Assembly: GCA_017854855.1 (NCBI GenBank) | Contig: JAFMGZ010000001.1 | Location: 98,385 to 162,384, forward strand | DNA length: 64,000 nucleotides | Reading direction: 5' to 3' | Source of the DNA: Sulfitobacter sp. | GTDB taxonomy: Bacteria; Pseudomonadota; Alphaproteobacteria; Rhodobacterales; Rhodobacteraceae | Part shown: positions 36,632-45,921 of the stretch, piece after piece | How positions within the stretch are numbered: position 1 is the stretch's first letter | Layout of the letters: every line of letters starts with the position of its first letter | Notes under the pieces: model-generated | The model's input: only the letters and a program-made list of their open reading frames with translations | The model's database searches: none | What the model was told of the DNA's origin: nothing | Program-made: the position numbers and the translations under genes

Positions 36632-37162
36632 TTATCCACCACAGCGTTTTGCCGCATCCTCTACCGCCGCGGTGAAGCCCAGCAGCGAAAATGTGTCCTT
36701 GGTATTCGTGCCCCGTCCTGACCGACCAGCCAAAACAGCATTGGCACCACGCTTCATGGCGGTGATGATCTTGGAATCATCATCCGTCGTGGCAGGCCAT
36801 GCCCATTCGCCTTCCGTAAACAGTTCAAAAGTCGACCCCGCGATTTCCATCGAAACGGTAGAACCTGCCGCAAAAGGATAGCCACCGGTAAAGGCAACCT
36901 GACCGTTCGCGCCCGCAGAGGGGCGGTAGAACACCATCAACAGTGTCTGGCCCCGGTTCACGGCAACCACGCGCCCGTCACGGGAATTAACCGATTCTTT
37001 TGGTGTGGATACGCCCCAGCATTCCGTCGGATTGTCTTCTACGAAAACACTCCAATCCGTCTTGGCCGCAACACGGTTCGTACTCTGGTCCTGGGCCCAT
37101 GCACCTGTGGCCAGCATTGCCGCCAAACCCATTGCACACCCAAATGTTTTCTTCATTCCCAT
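36632..37162 (-). CDS. Invasion-associated locus B (IalB) family protein
   Basis: The 176-residue exported protein has a signal peptide (cleavage after about residue 23, GAWAQ). The IalB-like domain contains DWSVFVEDNPTECWGVS, YPFAAGSTVSMEIAG and ADAAKRC-type C-terminus (EDAAKRCGG) with paired cysteines (near residue 48 and the C-terminus) probably forming a disulfide. The start MGMKKT fits a GGAGG 7 nt upstream; the second Met is an alternative. Family members are periplasmic or envelope proteins of unclear role, common in alphaproteobacteria and not limited to invasive species. Confidence 0.82.
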   Translation of the reverse strand: MGMKKTFGCAMGLAAMLATGAWAQDQSTNRVAAKTDWSVFVEDNPTECWGVSTPKESVNSRDGRVVAVNRGQTLLMVFYRPSAGANGQVAFTGGYPFAAGSTVSMEIAGSTFELFTEGEWAWPATTDDDSKIITAMKRGANAVLAGRSGRGTNTKDTFSLLGFTAAVEDAAKRCGG

Positions 37163-37337
37163 TGTCCAGCCTCCAAGCTGTCCTTAACCTCAATGCCCAT
37201 CAGACGCTCTGGCGATGCTATGCTCATCACTCATTTTCCAACCGTCTGTTATCTTCGTGTCAGAAAGCATATTAACGCGAAACAGGCGACAGACGAAACC
37301 CTGATTGGCAGGTTTTCGCTTAACTAAAAGGTGAATA

Positions 37338-38318
37338 ATGACCCAAGCAGCCCCCTTTGCCGAAGTTTGGCGCGGCCCATTTCTGGAGAGCGTGCATTCC
37401 GGCCATGCGGTCATCTGCGACGACAGCGGCCAAATCATCCAAAGCTGGGGCGACGCCGGGGCCATTGTCCTGCCGCGTTCCTCCTCCAAGATGATCCAGG
37501 CCCTGCCCCTGATCACATCCGGGGCCGCCGATAAACACGGGTTGGGGACAGAACAGCTGGCCCTGGCCTGCGCCTCGCATCAAGGCGCGGCAATCCATAC
37601 GGACCGCGTGGGCAGCTGGCTTGAGACATTGGGGATGGATGATCATGCCTTTCGCTGTGGTCCACAAGAACCCGATGACCTGCCCGCCCGCAACGCATTG
37701 ATCCGCGCAGATCAAAGCCCCTGCCAAATCCACAACAATTGTTCCGGCAAACATGCAGGCTTTCTGACGTTGAACCGGCATCTGGGCGGCGGTGCCGATT
37801 ATGTCGACCCAGACCACCCGGTACAGCAAGCCTGCCTCGAAGCCTTTGAGCGTACCACGCAGGAAACATCACCGGGCTACGGCATCGACGGGTGCTCTGC
37901 CCCCAATTACGCCTGCAGCCTGCACGGCATGGCCCGCGCCATGGCCCATTTCGCCGCCGCCCCCGATGGCTCCGCCGAAGCGCGGCTGCATCAGGCGATG
38001 CGCCTGCATCCTGAACTGGTCGCTGGCGAAACCCGCGCCTGTACCGAACTGATGCGCGCGATGGAGGGCAAGGTTGCGCTGAAAACAGGTGCCGAAGGGT
38101 TCTTCATCGCTATCCTTCCAGAGCAAAAACTGGGCATCGCGCTCAAGGCGGCATGCGGCACCACCCGCGCAGCCGAATGCGCCATCACCGCCCTGCTGGT
38201 GCAATTGGGCGTCTTGAACCCGGATCACCCTGCGGCCCTCAAGCGCATGAATGCACCGATCAAGAACCGCCGCGGGATCGTAACAGGCACGCTCAAGCCC
38301 GCGGCCACACTCATGTAA
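37338..38318 (+). CDS. Asparaginase of the thermolabile Rhizobium type
   Basis: The 326-residue protein belongs to the L-asparaginase II (PF06089) family typified by Rhizobium etli ReAV, which is unrelated to E. coli AnsA/AnsB and has a beta-lactamase-like fold. The catalytic Ser-Lys tandem is visible in LPRSSSKMIQALP (about 45-57). The conserved Cys and Lys are in NNCSGKHAGF, and GIDGCSAPNY follows. It hydrolyses asparagine to aspartate and ammonia. An AAAGGTG precedes the ATG. It is divergent from the IalB gene and convergent with serB across a repeat. Confidence 0.88.
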   Translation: MTQAAPFAEVWRGPFLESVHSGHAVICDDSGQIIQSWGDAGAIVLPRSSSKMIQALPLITSGAADKHGLGTEQLALACASHQGAAIHTDRVGSWLETLGMDDHAFRCGPQEPDDLPARNALIRADQSPCQIHNNCSGKHAGFLTLNRHLGGGADYVDPDHPVQQACLEAFERTTQETSPGYGIDGCSAPNYACSLHGMARAMAHFAAAPDGSAEARLHQAMRLHPELVAGETRACTELMRAMEGKVALKTGAEGFFIAILPEQKLGIALKAACGTTRAAECAITALLVQLGVLNPDHPAALKRMNAPIKNRRGIVTGTLKPAATLM

Positions 38319-38324
38319 TTCTCT

Positions 38325-38394
38325 TTTTGGCCTTAAACACCTCGGGGGGATCGGCGCTTGCGCCGATGGGGGCAGGGCCCCCGGCTCCCCTATC
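38325..38394. repeat. Dispersed intergenic repeat, copy 2, with terminator-like hairpins
   Basis: Between the convergent asparaginase and serB genes lie two perfect hairpins, ATCGGCGC/GCGCCGAT (38350-38367) and GGGGGC/GCCCCC (38368-38382), after TCTCTTTTTGGCCTTAAAC and ACCTCGGGG. On the opposite strand this matches the copy at 19979-20032. It could serve as a two-way terminator. Confidence 0.6.
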
Positions 38395-38397
38395 GGC

Positions 38398-39273
38398 TCA
38401 GACAGCGAAATCCGTTTTGGCGTAACCCTGCACATAAAGCAAGGCTGTCAGATCGCCAAAATTGATACGGACATCGCATTGCGCGGCCACAGACGGCTTG
38501 GCGTGCAGTGCCACGCCCAGGCCGGCGCGGCCCAGCATGCCAAGATCATTGGCACCGTCGCCTACCGCGATCACATCATGCCGCGTGATCCCCAGACGGG
38601 CGGTGATTTGCTCCAGCGCATCCACCTTGGCCTGTTTGCCAAGGATCGGCATCCCCACCTCTCCGGTCAGCTTGTCATTCTGCACAATCAGCGTATTGGC
38701 ACGGTTTTCCGCAAAGCCCAGCTCTGCCGCCACTTTGGCCGTGAACGCGGTAAATCCGCCCGAGACAAGGGCCGCATGCCCGCCTTGCGCTTTCATCGTC
38801 GCGACCAGCGCGTGACCGCCGGGCATATAGGTGATCCGCTCTGCCAGCACCTTGTCGATCACGCCCGCGTCCAGCCCTGCCAGCAATCCCACGCGCTCGC
38901 GCAATGCGCCGTCGAAATCCAGCTCTCCGTTCATGGCGCGGGCCGTGATGTCCTTGACCCGCGCCCCGACGCCGGCCTCATCCGCCAGTTCATCAATACA
39001 TTCTTGCTGGATCATGGTGCTGTCCATATCGGCCAGCAGCATCTTCTTGCGGCGGCCTTCGCGGGGCATGAGCACCAGATCGACGCCCATTGACTGACAG
39101 CTTTCCCAGACCTCCCAAAGGTTTGCGGGGGCTGCGGGCAAATCAAACTCCGCCGCCTCGTCGGGGGCCAGCCAAATCGCGTCACCACCGCCCCAGGCGT
39201 TGCGCAGGCTATCCACCAAAGCGGGCTCCAAAGAGGGCGATTGGGGAGAAGTCAGCAAAACGACTGTAAACAT
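38398..39273 (-). CDS. serB: Phosphoserine phosphatase
   Basis: SerB performs the last step of serine synthesis. The 291-residue HAD-family protein has an N-terminal regulatory part (about 1-75) and the catalytic core with [10 protein letters not shown] (nucleophile Asp82, general acid Asp84), [10 protein letters not shown] (Ser), and [11 protein letters not shown] (Mg-binding Asp pair). The start [10 protein letters not shown] was chosen; the long upstream frame runs through the serC leader and is not conserved-looking. It diverges from serC across 157 bp. Confidence 0.95.
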   Translation of the reverse strand: MFTVVLLTSPQSPSLEPALVDSLRNAWGGGDAIWLAPDEAAEFDLPAAPANLWEVWESCQSMGVDLVLMPREGRRKKMLLADMDSTMIQQECIDELADEAGVGARVKDITARAMNGELDFDGALRERVGLLAGLDAGVIDKVLAERITYMPGGHALVATMKAQGGHAALVSGGFTAFTAKVAAELGFAENRANTLIVQNDKLTGEVGMPILGKQAKVDALEQITARLGITRHDVIAVGDGANDLGMLGRAGLGVALHAKPSVAAQCDVRINFGDLTALLYVQGYAKTDFAV

Positions 39274-39362
39274 GGGCAAGTTTCCGATCCGCGTCAGGCT
39301 TGTCGCAAAAAAGCGAACAGGCGGCGGTTTAGCCTCCCTTTTTGGATTGTGCCAGAGGCTCC

Positions 39363-39406
39363 GTCCCCATAAACGCATCCACGGGACACCCTTCCCCAAC
39401 GAAGGG
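39363..39406 (+). promoter_or_regulatory. Probable serC leader RNA
   Basis: Two adjacent hairpins precede serC by 24 bp: GTCCC/GGGAC (39363-39387) and CCCTTC/GAAGGG (39389-39406). A serC leader motif has been described upstream of serC-serA operons in alphaproteobacteria (Corbino et al. 2005), and the position here fits. I identify it by location and stem layout; a covariance model search would be needed to confirm. Confidence 0.5.
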
Positions 39407-39430
39407 CGCTTATCTGAAAGGGTAGCATCA

Positions 39431-40570
39431 ATGGCTATTACACAACCGGCATCGCGGCCGGCAAATCCGCGGTTCTCCTCTGGCCCCTGTGCCAAACCCC
39501 CCCAATTCGATCTGGCAAACCTGTCTGACGCGCCGCTGGGCCGCAGCCACCGTGCCGCAGTTGGCAAATCCAAACTGCTGGAAGCGATCGAAACAACCCG
39601 TGAAATCCTGGGCGTACCGGCGGATTACCGCATCGGGATCGTCCCTGCCTCTGACACAGGGGCCTATGAGATGGCCATGTGGACCATGCTGGGTGAACGC
39701 CCGGTGCAGATGGTCGCATGGGAATCATTCGGCGCAGGCTGGGTCACGGATGTGGTCAAACAGCTCAAGATCGACGCGACCACCCATACCGCCGCCTACG
39801 GCGAGATCGTGGATATGGCCACGCTGAACTATGACAATGACGTCTGCTTTACCTGGAACGGCACGACCTCGGGCGTGCGGATGCCAAATGGCGACGCGAT
39901 CCCGGCAGACCGTGCCGGTCTGACGCTTTGCGATGCGACTTCAGCCGCTTTTGCCATGGACCTGCCATGGGACAAGCTGGATGTGACCACTTTCTCCTGG
40001 CAAAAGGTGCTGGGCGGTGAAGCGGCGCATGGCATGCTGATCCTGTCGCCCCGCGCTGTGGAACGACTGGAAAGCTATACACCCGCATGGCCCCTGCCCA
40101 AGATTTTCCGCATGACCAAGGGCGGCAAGCTGATCGAGGGGATTTTCAAGGGCGAAACCATCAACACGCCCTCCATGCTGTGTGTCGAAGATTATCTGCA
40201 GGCGCTGACATGGGCGAAATCCGTGGGTGGCCTCAAGGGGCTGATCGCACGGGCCGATGCCAATGCAGGTGCAATTGCCGATTTTGTCGCTGCTCATGAC
40301 TGGATTGATTTTCTGGCCGCTGATCCTGCGACACGGTCAAACACCTCTGTTTGCCTGAAATTCACCGATGATCGCATCACCGATGGCGCGGCCTTTGCCA
40401 AGTCGGTGGCCAAGCGGTTGGAGACAGCGGATGTGGCGCTGGACATCGGTGCCTACCGCGACGCGCCTCCGGGTTTGCGCATCTGGTGTGGCGGCACGGT
40501 TGAAACCTCTGACATCGAAGCGATGCTGCCTTGGCTCGCCTGGGCGTTCGAGACCGAAATCTCCTCCTGA
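39431..40570 (+). CDS. serC: Phosphoserine aminotransferase
   Basis: SerC converts 3-phosphohydroxypyruvate and glutamate to phosphoserine; it may also serve PLP synthesis. The 379-residue class V aminotransferase has the PLP lysine Lys192 in [16 protein letters not shown] and belongs to the alphaproteobacterial SerC type ([14 protein letters not shown] at the N-terminus, [11 protein letters not shown]). The start at 39431 follows the leader hairpins; an ATG 77 codons upstream would run through serB's start region. serA follows after a 91-bp hairpin-rich spacer. Confidence 0.95.
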   Translation: MAITQPASRPANPRFSSGPCAKPPQFDLANLSDAPLGRSHRAAVGKSKLLEAIETTREILGVPADYRIGIVPASDTGAYEMAMWTMLGERPVQMVAWESFGAGWVTDVVKQLKIDATTHTAAYGEIVDMATLNYDNDVCFTWNGTTSGVRMPNGDAIPADRAGLTLCDATSAAFAMDLPWDKLDVTTFSWQKVLGGEAAHGMLILSPRAVERLESYTPAWPLPKIFRMTKGGKLIEGIFKGETINTPSMLCVEDYLQALTWAKSVGGLKGLIARADANAGAIADFVAAHDWIDFLAADPATRSNTSVCLKFTDDRITDGAAFAKSVAKRLETADVALDIGAYRDAPPGLRIWCGGTVETSDIEAMLPWLAWAFETEISS

Positions 40571-40576
40571 AACAGG

Positions 40577-40632
40577 GGTGGGCAGGATGCCCACCTTACC
40601 CCCCATTCCGTAAGGTGGAGGCCTCCTCCACC
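40577..40632. repeat. Palindromic spacer between serC and serA
   Basis: Two perfect hairpins lie in tandem: GGTGGGCA/TGCCCACC (40577-40595) and GGTGGAGG/CCTCCACC (40614-40632). Between them CCACCTTA and TAAGGTGG can also pair, so alternative folds compete. There is no T-run, so RNA processing or a repeat element is as likely as termination. Confidence 0.5.
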
Positions 40633-40661
40633 CTTCCGACATATATCAAAGGACCAAACCC

Positions 40662-42257
40662 ATGGCCCCCAAAGTACTCATCTCCGATAAACTCAGCGAC
40701 GCGGCTGTTCAAATCTTCAAGGACCGCGGCATCGATGTGGATTTCCAGCCTGACCTGGGCAAGGACAAAGACAAGCTGGCCGAAGTGATCGGCAATTATG
40801 ACGGCCTTGCGATCCGCTCTGCCACCAAGGTCACCGACAAGATCCTTGCCAATGCGCCAAACCTCAAGGTCATTGGCCGCGCGGGCATCGGGACCGACAA
40901 TATCGACAAGGACGCGGCCTCAAAAAAGGGTGTGATCGTCATGAACACACCTTTTGGCAACATGATCACCACCGCTGAACACGCGATTGCGATGATGTTT
41001 GCCGTGGCGCGCCAGATCCCCGAGGCCAGCGCATCAACACATGCCGGCAAATGGGAAAAGTCCAAATTCATGGGTGTCGAGCTGACAGGCAAGACATTGG
41101 GTGTGATCGGCGCAGGCAACATCGGTGGCATCGTTTGCGACCGTGCGCGCGGTCTGAAGATGAAAGTCGTGGCCTACGACCCCTTCCTTGGTGATGAAAA
41201 AGCCAAGAAGATGGGCGTTGAAAAAGTCGAGCTGGACGAGCTGCTGGCGCGCGCGGATTTCATCACGCTGCATGTGCCCTATACCGAAACCACGGCGAAT
41301 ATCCTCAGCCGTGAGAACCTGGCCAAGACCAAGAAGGGCGTTCGGATCATCAACTGTGCCCGTGGCGGTCTGGTCGACGAAGACGCGCTGGCTGACATGC
41401 TGAAATCCGGCCATGTCGCCGGTGCCGCCTTTGACGTGTTCAAGGTAGAGCCCGCGACAGAGAACCCGCTGTTCAACCTGCCCAATGTCGTGTGCACGCC
41501 GCACCTTGGCGCGGCAACAACAGAGGCACAGGAAAACGTTGCCCTTCAGGTGGCAGATCAGATGGCCGATTACCTGCTGACCGGTGCGGTCAGCAACGCG
41601 CTGAACATGCCTTCGGTCACCGCCGAGGAAGCCAAGGTCATGGGTCCGTGGCTCAAGCTTTCGGGCCATTTGGGGGCCTTTATCGGTCAGTTGACGGATG
41701 AACCGATCAAGGCGATCAACATCCTTTATGACGGCTCTGTATCGCAGATGAACCTTGAAGCGCTGAACTGTGGTGTCGTGGCCGGCATCATGAAACGCGC
41801 GAACCCTGACGTGAACATGGTCAGCGCACCCGTGGTGGCGCGTGAAAAAGGCATCCAGATCAGCACGACCAACCAGGATAAATCAGGCGTCTTTGACGGC
41901 TATATCAAGGTCACGGTCGTCACGGACAAGCGCGAACGCTCTATTGCGGGGACGGTATTCTCTGATGGGAAACCACGCTTTATCCAGATCAAGGGCATCA
42001 ATATCGACGCCGAAGTGGGTGCGCATATGCTCTATACCACCAACGAGGACGTGCCGGGCATCATCGGGACGCTGGGTCAGACCATGGGTGAGAACAACGT
42101 GAACATCGCGAACTTTACCCTTGGCCGTTCTGGCGTCAAAGGAGAGGCGATTGCCCTGCTGTATGTGGATGACGCCGTGCCGCAGCCGGTGATCAGCAAG
42201 CTGCAGGCCACGGGTCTGTTCAACCAGATCAAACCGCTGGAATTTGACGTCGCATAA
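40662..42257 (+). CDS. serA: D-3-phosphoglycerate dehydrogenase (long form)
   Basis: SerA commits 3-phosphoglycerate to serine synthesis with NAD. The 531-residue protein is the long bacterial type. The NAD-binding motif TLGVIGAGNIGGIV is at about 145-158 and the catalytic His in TPHLGAATTEA at about 280, with Arg in INCARGGLVDE. An allosteric substrate-binding domain spans about 320-455, and a C-terminal ACT domain about 460-530 starts at AHMLYTTNEDVPGIIG. The ACT domain suggests serine feedback. It ends at a long palindromic terminator. Confidence 0.96.
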   Translation: MAPKVLISDKLSDAAVQIFKDRGIDVDFQPDLGKDKDKLAEVIGNYDGLAIRSATKVTDKILANAPNLKVIGRAGIGTDNIDKDAASKKGVIVMNTPFGNMITTAEHAIAMMFAVARQIPEASASTHAGKWEKSKFMGVELTGKTLGVIGAGNIGGIVCDRARGLKMKVVAYDPFLGDEKAKKMGVEKVELDELLARADFITLHVPYTETTANILSRENLAKTKKGVRIINCARGGLVDEDALADMLKSGHVAGAAFDVFKVEPATENPLFNLPNVVCTPHLGAATTEAQENVALQVADQMADYLLTGAVSNALNMPSVTAEEAKVMGPWLKLSGHLGAFIGQLTDEPIKAINILYDGSVSQMNLEALNCGVVAGIMKRANPDVNMVSAPVVAREKGIQISTTNQDKSGVFDGYIKVTVVTDKRERSIAGTVFSDGKPRFIQIKGINIDAEVGAHMLYTTNEDVPGIIGTLGQTMGENNVNIANFTLGRSGVKGEAIALLYVDDAVPQPVISKLQATGLFNQIKPLEFDVA

Positions 42258-42275
42258 GAACGTCGCATGACATCA

Positions 42276-42307
42276 ATGCCCCGCACAGCAGCTGCTGTGC
42301 GGGGCAT
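42276..42307 (+). terminator. serA terminator
   Basis: A 32-nt perfect palindrome can form a 14-bp stem (ATGCCCCGCACAGC arm) with a 4-nt loop, 18 bp after the serA stop. The following sequence has only a short T stretch (CTTTT) some 10 nt later. Termination of serC-serA is likely. Confidence 0.7.
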
Positions 42308-42354
42308 CCCCTTGATCGCTTTTCAACGCCAGCCCGCTGCAGTATGTCGGTTCC

Positions 42355-43083
42355 ATGCAAAACCCAATCTACGCCATCGGCGACATTCATGGACAACTGG
42401 CCGAACTGAACCGCGTTCTTGACCTGATTGAGGCGGATGGCGGGCCAGATGCGCAGATCGTCTTTCTGGGCGATTACACCGATCGCGGCCCAGACAGCCG
42501 GGGTGTGCTGAACAGGCTGATCGACGGGCAGACGCAGGGGCGCAACTGGACCTTTCTGATGGGCAACCATGACCGGATGTTCAGCTGGTTCATGCAAGAC
42601 TATCCCCTACATGACGCCCATCTGCCGGTTGAATTGTATTGGCTGCACCAGCGTCTGGGTGGCGATACGACGCTGGCCTCTTATGGCGTCGAATTCACGG
42701 CGCGTACCCGGCAAACCCTTGTGCGCGAATGGGCAGGTGCCGCTGTCCCCCAAGCCCATATTGATTTTCTGCGCGGGCTGCGTTTGTCCTATGAGACGGA
42801 CGATCTTTTCTTTGCCCATGCCGGCATCCAACCCGGTGTGCCGCTGGCAGATCAGGCCGAACACGACCTTTTGTGGATACGGCAGGAATTTCACGAGATC
42901 ACCACGCCCCATCCCAAGCTGGTTGTGCATGGCCATACGCCCGTCGATGCCCCGGTGCATTATGGCAACCGCATCAACCTTGATTCAGGGGCCGGTTATG
43001 GCAAACCGCTGACCGCCGCCGTGTTCCAGGGCACCCGGTGCTGGACGCTGCACGATACCGGACGCCAACCACTTTTGCCCTGA
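42355..43083 (+). CDS. PPP-family metallophosphoesterase
   Basis: The 242-residue protein has all PPP/ApaH-type metal-binding blocks: YAIGDIHGQ (residues 6-14), FLGDYTDRGPDS (about 37-48), LMGNHDRMF (about 68-76), FFAHAGIQPG (about 149-158) and VVHGHTPV (about 187-194). Such enzymes are serine/threonine phosphatases or diadenosine tetraphosphatases; the length is close to small bacterial Ser/Thr phosphatases. It lies 47 bp after the serA terminator with its own start region, so it is probably transcribed alone. The substrate is undetermined. Confidence 0.88.
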   Translation: MQNPIYAIGDIHGQLAELNRVLDLIEADGGPDAQIVFLGDYTDRGPDSRGVLNRLIDGQTQGRNWTFLMGNHDRMFSWFMQDYPLHDAHLPVELYWLHQRLGGDTTLASYGVEFTARTRQTLVREWAGAAVPQAHIDFLRGLRLSYETDDLFFAHAGIQPGVPLADQAEHDLLWIRQEFHEITTPHPKLVVHGHTPVDAPVHYGNRINLDSGAGYGKPLTAAVFQGTRCWTLHDTGRQPLLP

Positions 43084-43195
43084 TCCGCTGCACGCTAGGC
43101 AGCGCAGCCCTGCTTTCACGCCATGACGGCACGTCGGACTTGGTGCTGCCGTGATCGCGGCGCATACTGCGTCCGAACTGAATTCAGGAGGGAAC

Positions 43196-44377
43196 ATGTC
43201 ACAAGATATCGTCATTTTGGGCGGCGCACGGACCGCGATCGGCACCTTTGGTGGCGCATTGGCCGGCACGACGGCCATTGATCTGGGCACTGCCGCCGCA
43301 AAGGCCGCGATGGCGCGCGCGGGCGTGGCGGCGGACCAGATCGGCCATGTGGTCTTTGGCAATGTGATCAACACCGAACCCCGCGACATGTACCTGTCGC
43401 GGGTGGCCGCGATGCAGGCCGGTGTGCCTGACAGCGTGCCTGCGATGAATGTGAACCGTCTGTGCGGCTCTGGCGTGCAGGCGATCGTGTCTGCCACGCA
43501 ATCGCTGATGCTGGGGGACGCAGATTTCGCCCTGGCCGGTGGTGCCGAAAGCATGTCGCGCGCGCCCTATATTCTGCCCGATGCGCGCTGGGGTCAAAAG
43601 ATGGGTGATGTCAAAACCCTCGATATGTTGTTGGGCACGCTGAACTGTCCCTTCGGGACCGGCCATATGGGTGTCACCGCCGAGAATGTCGCCGCAGAGC
43701 ACCAGATCACCCGCGAGGATCAGGATGCCTTTGCCCTCGAATCGCAGCGGCGGGCCATGGCGGCGATTGCGGCAGGCTACTTCAAGGATCAGATCACACC
43801 CGTGGACGTGCGCGTAAAGCGCGACATGGTTGCCTTTGAGGTTGATGAACACCCCAAGGCCACAACTGCACAGGCGCTGGCCGGGCTGCGCCCCGTGTTC
43901 CAGAAAGACGGCAGTGTCACGGCGGGCAACGCCAGTGGCATCAATGACGGGGCGGCGGCGGTTGTTTTGGCCACGGCCGATGCGGCGCAAAAGGCCGGTC
44001 TGACGCCGCGTGCGCGGATCATCGGCTATGCCCATGCGGGCGTGCGGCCAGAGGTGATGGGCATTGGCCCGATCCCGGCGGTGGAACGGTTGCTGGCGCG
44101 TACCGGCCTGTCCGCGTCAGATTTTGACGTGATTGAAAGCAACGAGGCTTTTGCATCGCAGGCTTTGGCGGTCAGCAAGAAACTGGGATTTGATCCGGCA
44201 ATCGTGAACCCGAATGGCGGCGCGATCGCGCTGGGCCACCCGGTGGGGGCCACAGGTGCCATCATCACCGTCAAGGCGATGTACGAGCTGGAGCGGATTG
44301 GTGGCAAACGCGCCTTGATCACGATGTGTATCGGCGGCGGTCAGGGCATCGCGCTCGCCATTGAGCGGATGACCTGA
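43196..44377 (+). CDS. bktB: Beta-ketothiolase, BktB-like
   Basis: The 393-residue thiolase has catalytic Cys90 (NVNRLCGSG), His348 (GGAIALGHPVGATG) and Cys378 (MCIGGGQG). The run VVFGNVINTEPRDMYLSRVAA and AESMSRAPYILPDARWG closely parallels Ralstonia BktB, which accepts longer 3-ketoacyl-CoAs for polyhydroxyalkanoate or fatty acid metabolism. The start follows AGGAGGGA, which decides it over a frame 15 codons longer. It is a single gene, convergent with ubiB. PhaA-type acetyl-CoA acetyltransferase is the alternative. Confidence 0.88.
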   Translation: MSQDIVILGGARTAIGTFGGALAGTTAIDLGTAAAKAAMARAGVAADQIGHVVFGNVINTEPRDMYLSRVAAMQAGVPDSVPAMNVNRLCGSGVQAIVSATQSLMLGDADFALAGGAESMSRAPYILPDARWGQKMGDVKTLDMLLGTLNCPFGTGHMGVTAENVAAEHQITREDQDAFALESQRRAMAAIAAGYFKDQITPVDVRVKRDMVAFEVDEHPKATTAQALAGLRPVFQKDGSVTAGNASGINDGAAAVVLATADAAQKAGLTPRARIIGYAHAGVRPEVMGIGPIPAVERLLARTGLSASDFDVIESNEAFASQALAVSKKLGFDPAIVNPNGGAIALGHPVGATGAIITVKAMYELERIGGKRALITMCIGGGQGIALAIERMT

Positions 44378-44385
44378 GGCACGCC

Positions 44386-45918
44386 TCAGGTCAGCGCATC
44401 GACCAACGCAATAGCAGCAGCAGCGGCCACAGCGCCCCCTGCTGCCGCCAGCACAAACCAGCGTTTGCGCGGACCGCGCGGCGGCGGTGTCGGATTGCTT
44501 TGCTGTAACAATGCGGCTTCGACCAGCGCGGGAAGACGCGGACCAAAGCGGGCCAGCACCATCGCGGTATTGGCCAGATCATTGACCACCGCACGCGGAC
44601 CGATGGATTTGGTGATGTAGCTGGTCACGATCGGGCTTGCCACTTCCCAGATGTTGATATTGGGGTTCAGCGACCGCGCGACCCCTTCGACCACGACCAT
44701 CGTGCGCTGTAGCAAAATCAGTTCAGTTCGGGTTTCCATGCCAAAACGTTCTGTCACTTCAAACAGATAGCTTAAGAGACGCGCCATAGAGATATGGCTG
44801 GCATCCATGCCGAAGATCGGTTCGCCCACCGCACGCAAGGCGCGGGCGAATTCATCGACGTCTTTGTCGGCAGGCACATATCCCGCCTCGAAATGCACCT
44901 TTGCCACGCGTTTATAGTCGCGGCGGATGAAACCATAGAGGATCTCCGCGTAGACCCGGCGGGTATATTCATCAATGTAGCCCATGATGCCGAAATCATA
45001 GGCGATGATATTGCCGTTGGCGGCCACCTTCATGTTGCCCTGATGCATGTCGGCGTGGAAATATCCGTCGCGCAGCGCGTGGTTCAGGAACAATTGCAGC
45101 ACCCGGTTGCCCAGGGCGACGCGGTCGTGACCAGCGCCATCAATCGCGGCGTTGTCGCCCATGGGCACGCCATCTGCCCATTCCAGCGTCATCACCCGGC
45201 GCGAGGAATGGTTCCATTTGATCGCGGGCAGCTGAAAACCCTCGTCGTCAACGGTGTTGGCCGCGAATTCGGAGGCCGCGGAGCTTTCGAGCCGCAGATC
45301 AAGCTCACCGCGCACGACACCGTCAAAATGTTCGATCACATCCATCGGGCGCAGGCGGCGCGAACCGGGCGAGAACAGTTCCACCATACGGGCAGCAAGA
45401 TAGAAGGCATCAACGTCCTTGCGAAAGGCGCGTTCGACGTTGGGCCGCAGTACTTTGACAGCGACGTCCTCTCCTGTGTCCAGCAGCCGTGCGCGGTGGA
45501 CCTGCGCAATAGAGGCGGCAGCGACAGGTTCGCTGAATTCAGAAAAGATCTGGTCGACGGGCCTGCCCAGCTCGCGCTCGACCTCGGCCTTGGCTTGTTC
45601 AATGCTGAAGGGCGGCAGTTTGTCTTGCAGAACGCGCAGCTGCACGGCCAGTTCATCGCCAACCACATCGGGACGTGTCGACAGAACCTGTCCGAATTTG
45701 ATGTAGGCCGGGCCCAGCGCCGTCAATGCGCGGGTGGCGGGCGGCATGGAGGGATCGCCCTTGTAGCCCAGAAATTTGAACGGCAGGCCCAGCGTGCGGG
45801 CGACAAACCGCAGCGGGGCGGGTGCGTCAAAGGCATCCAGTACAACCTGCATCGCGCCGGTCCGTTCCAGCGTTGCGCCCGTGCGGATCAGCCGCCAGAT
45901 GTTATGCGGTCCGCGCAT
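44386..45918 (-). CDS. ubiB: UbiB, atypical kinase for ubiquinone synthesis
   Basis: UbiB is an ADCK/ABC1-type ATPase needed for ubiquinone biosynthesis. The 510-residue protein has the family motif AYIKFGQVLSTRPD (KxGQ, about 70-84), a nucleotide-binding AVKVLRPNVE, DGYFHADMHQGNMKV and YDFGIMGYID (metal Asp). Two C-terminal hydrophobic segments (about 485-508) anchor it in the membrane. It starts 3 bp after the ubiE stop, forming the common ubiE-ubiB operon. The protein is not the hydroxylase itself, despite older names. Confidence 0.95.
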   Translation of the reverse strand: MRGPHNIWRLIRTGATLERTGAMQVVLDAFDAPAPLRFVARTLGLPFKFLGYKGDPSMPPATRALTALGPAYIKFGQVLSTRPDVVGDELAVQLRVLQDKLPPFSIEQAKAEVERELGRPVDQIFSEFSEPVAAASIAQVHRARLLDTGEDVAVKVLRPNVERAFRKDVDAFYLAARMVELFSPGSRRLRPMDVIEHFDGVVRGELDLRLESSAASEFAANTVDDEGFQLPAIKWNHSSRRVMTLEWADGVPMGDNAAIDGAGHDRVALGNRVLQLFLNHALRDGYFHADMHQGNMKVAANGNIIAYDFGIMGYIDEYTRRVYAEILYGFIRRDYKRVAKVHFEAGYVPADKDVDEFARALRAVGEPIFGMDASHISMARLLSYLFEVTERFGMETRTELILLQRTMVVVEGVARSLNPNINIWEVASPIVTSYITKSIGPRAVVNDLANTAMVLARFGPRLPALVEAALLQQSNPTPPPRGPRKRWFVLAAAGGAVAAAAAIALVDALT

Positions 45919-45921
45919 CTG

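Noticed and set aside
36632..36640. TTATCCACC resembling a DnaA box
   Set aside because: Single copy at the 3' end of the IalB-like gene, one mismatch, no cluster or AT-rich element, so not an origin.
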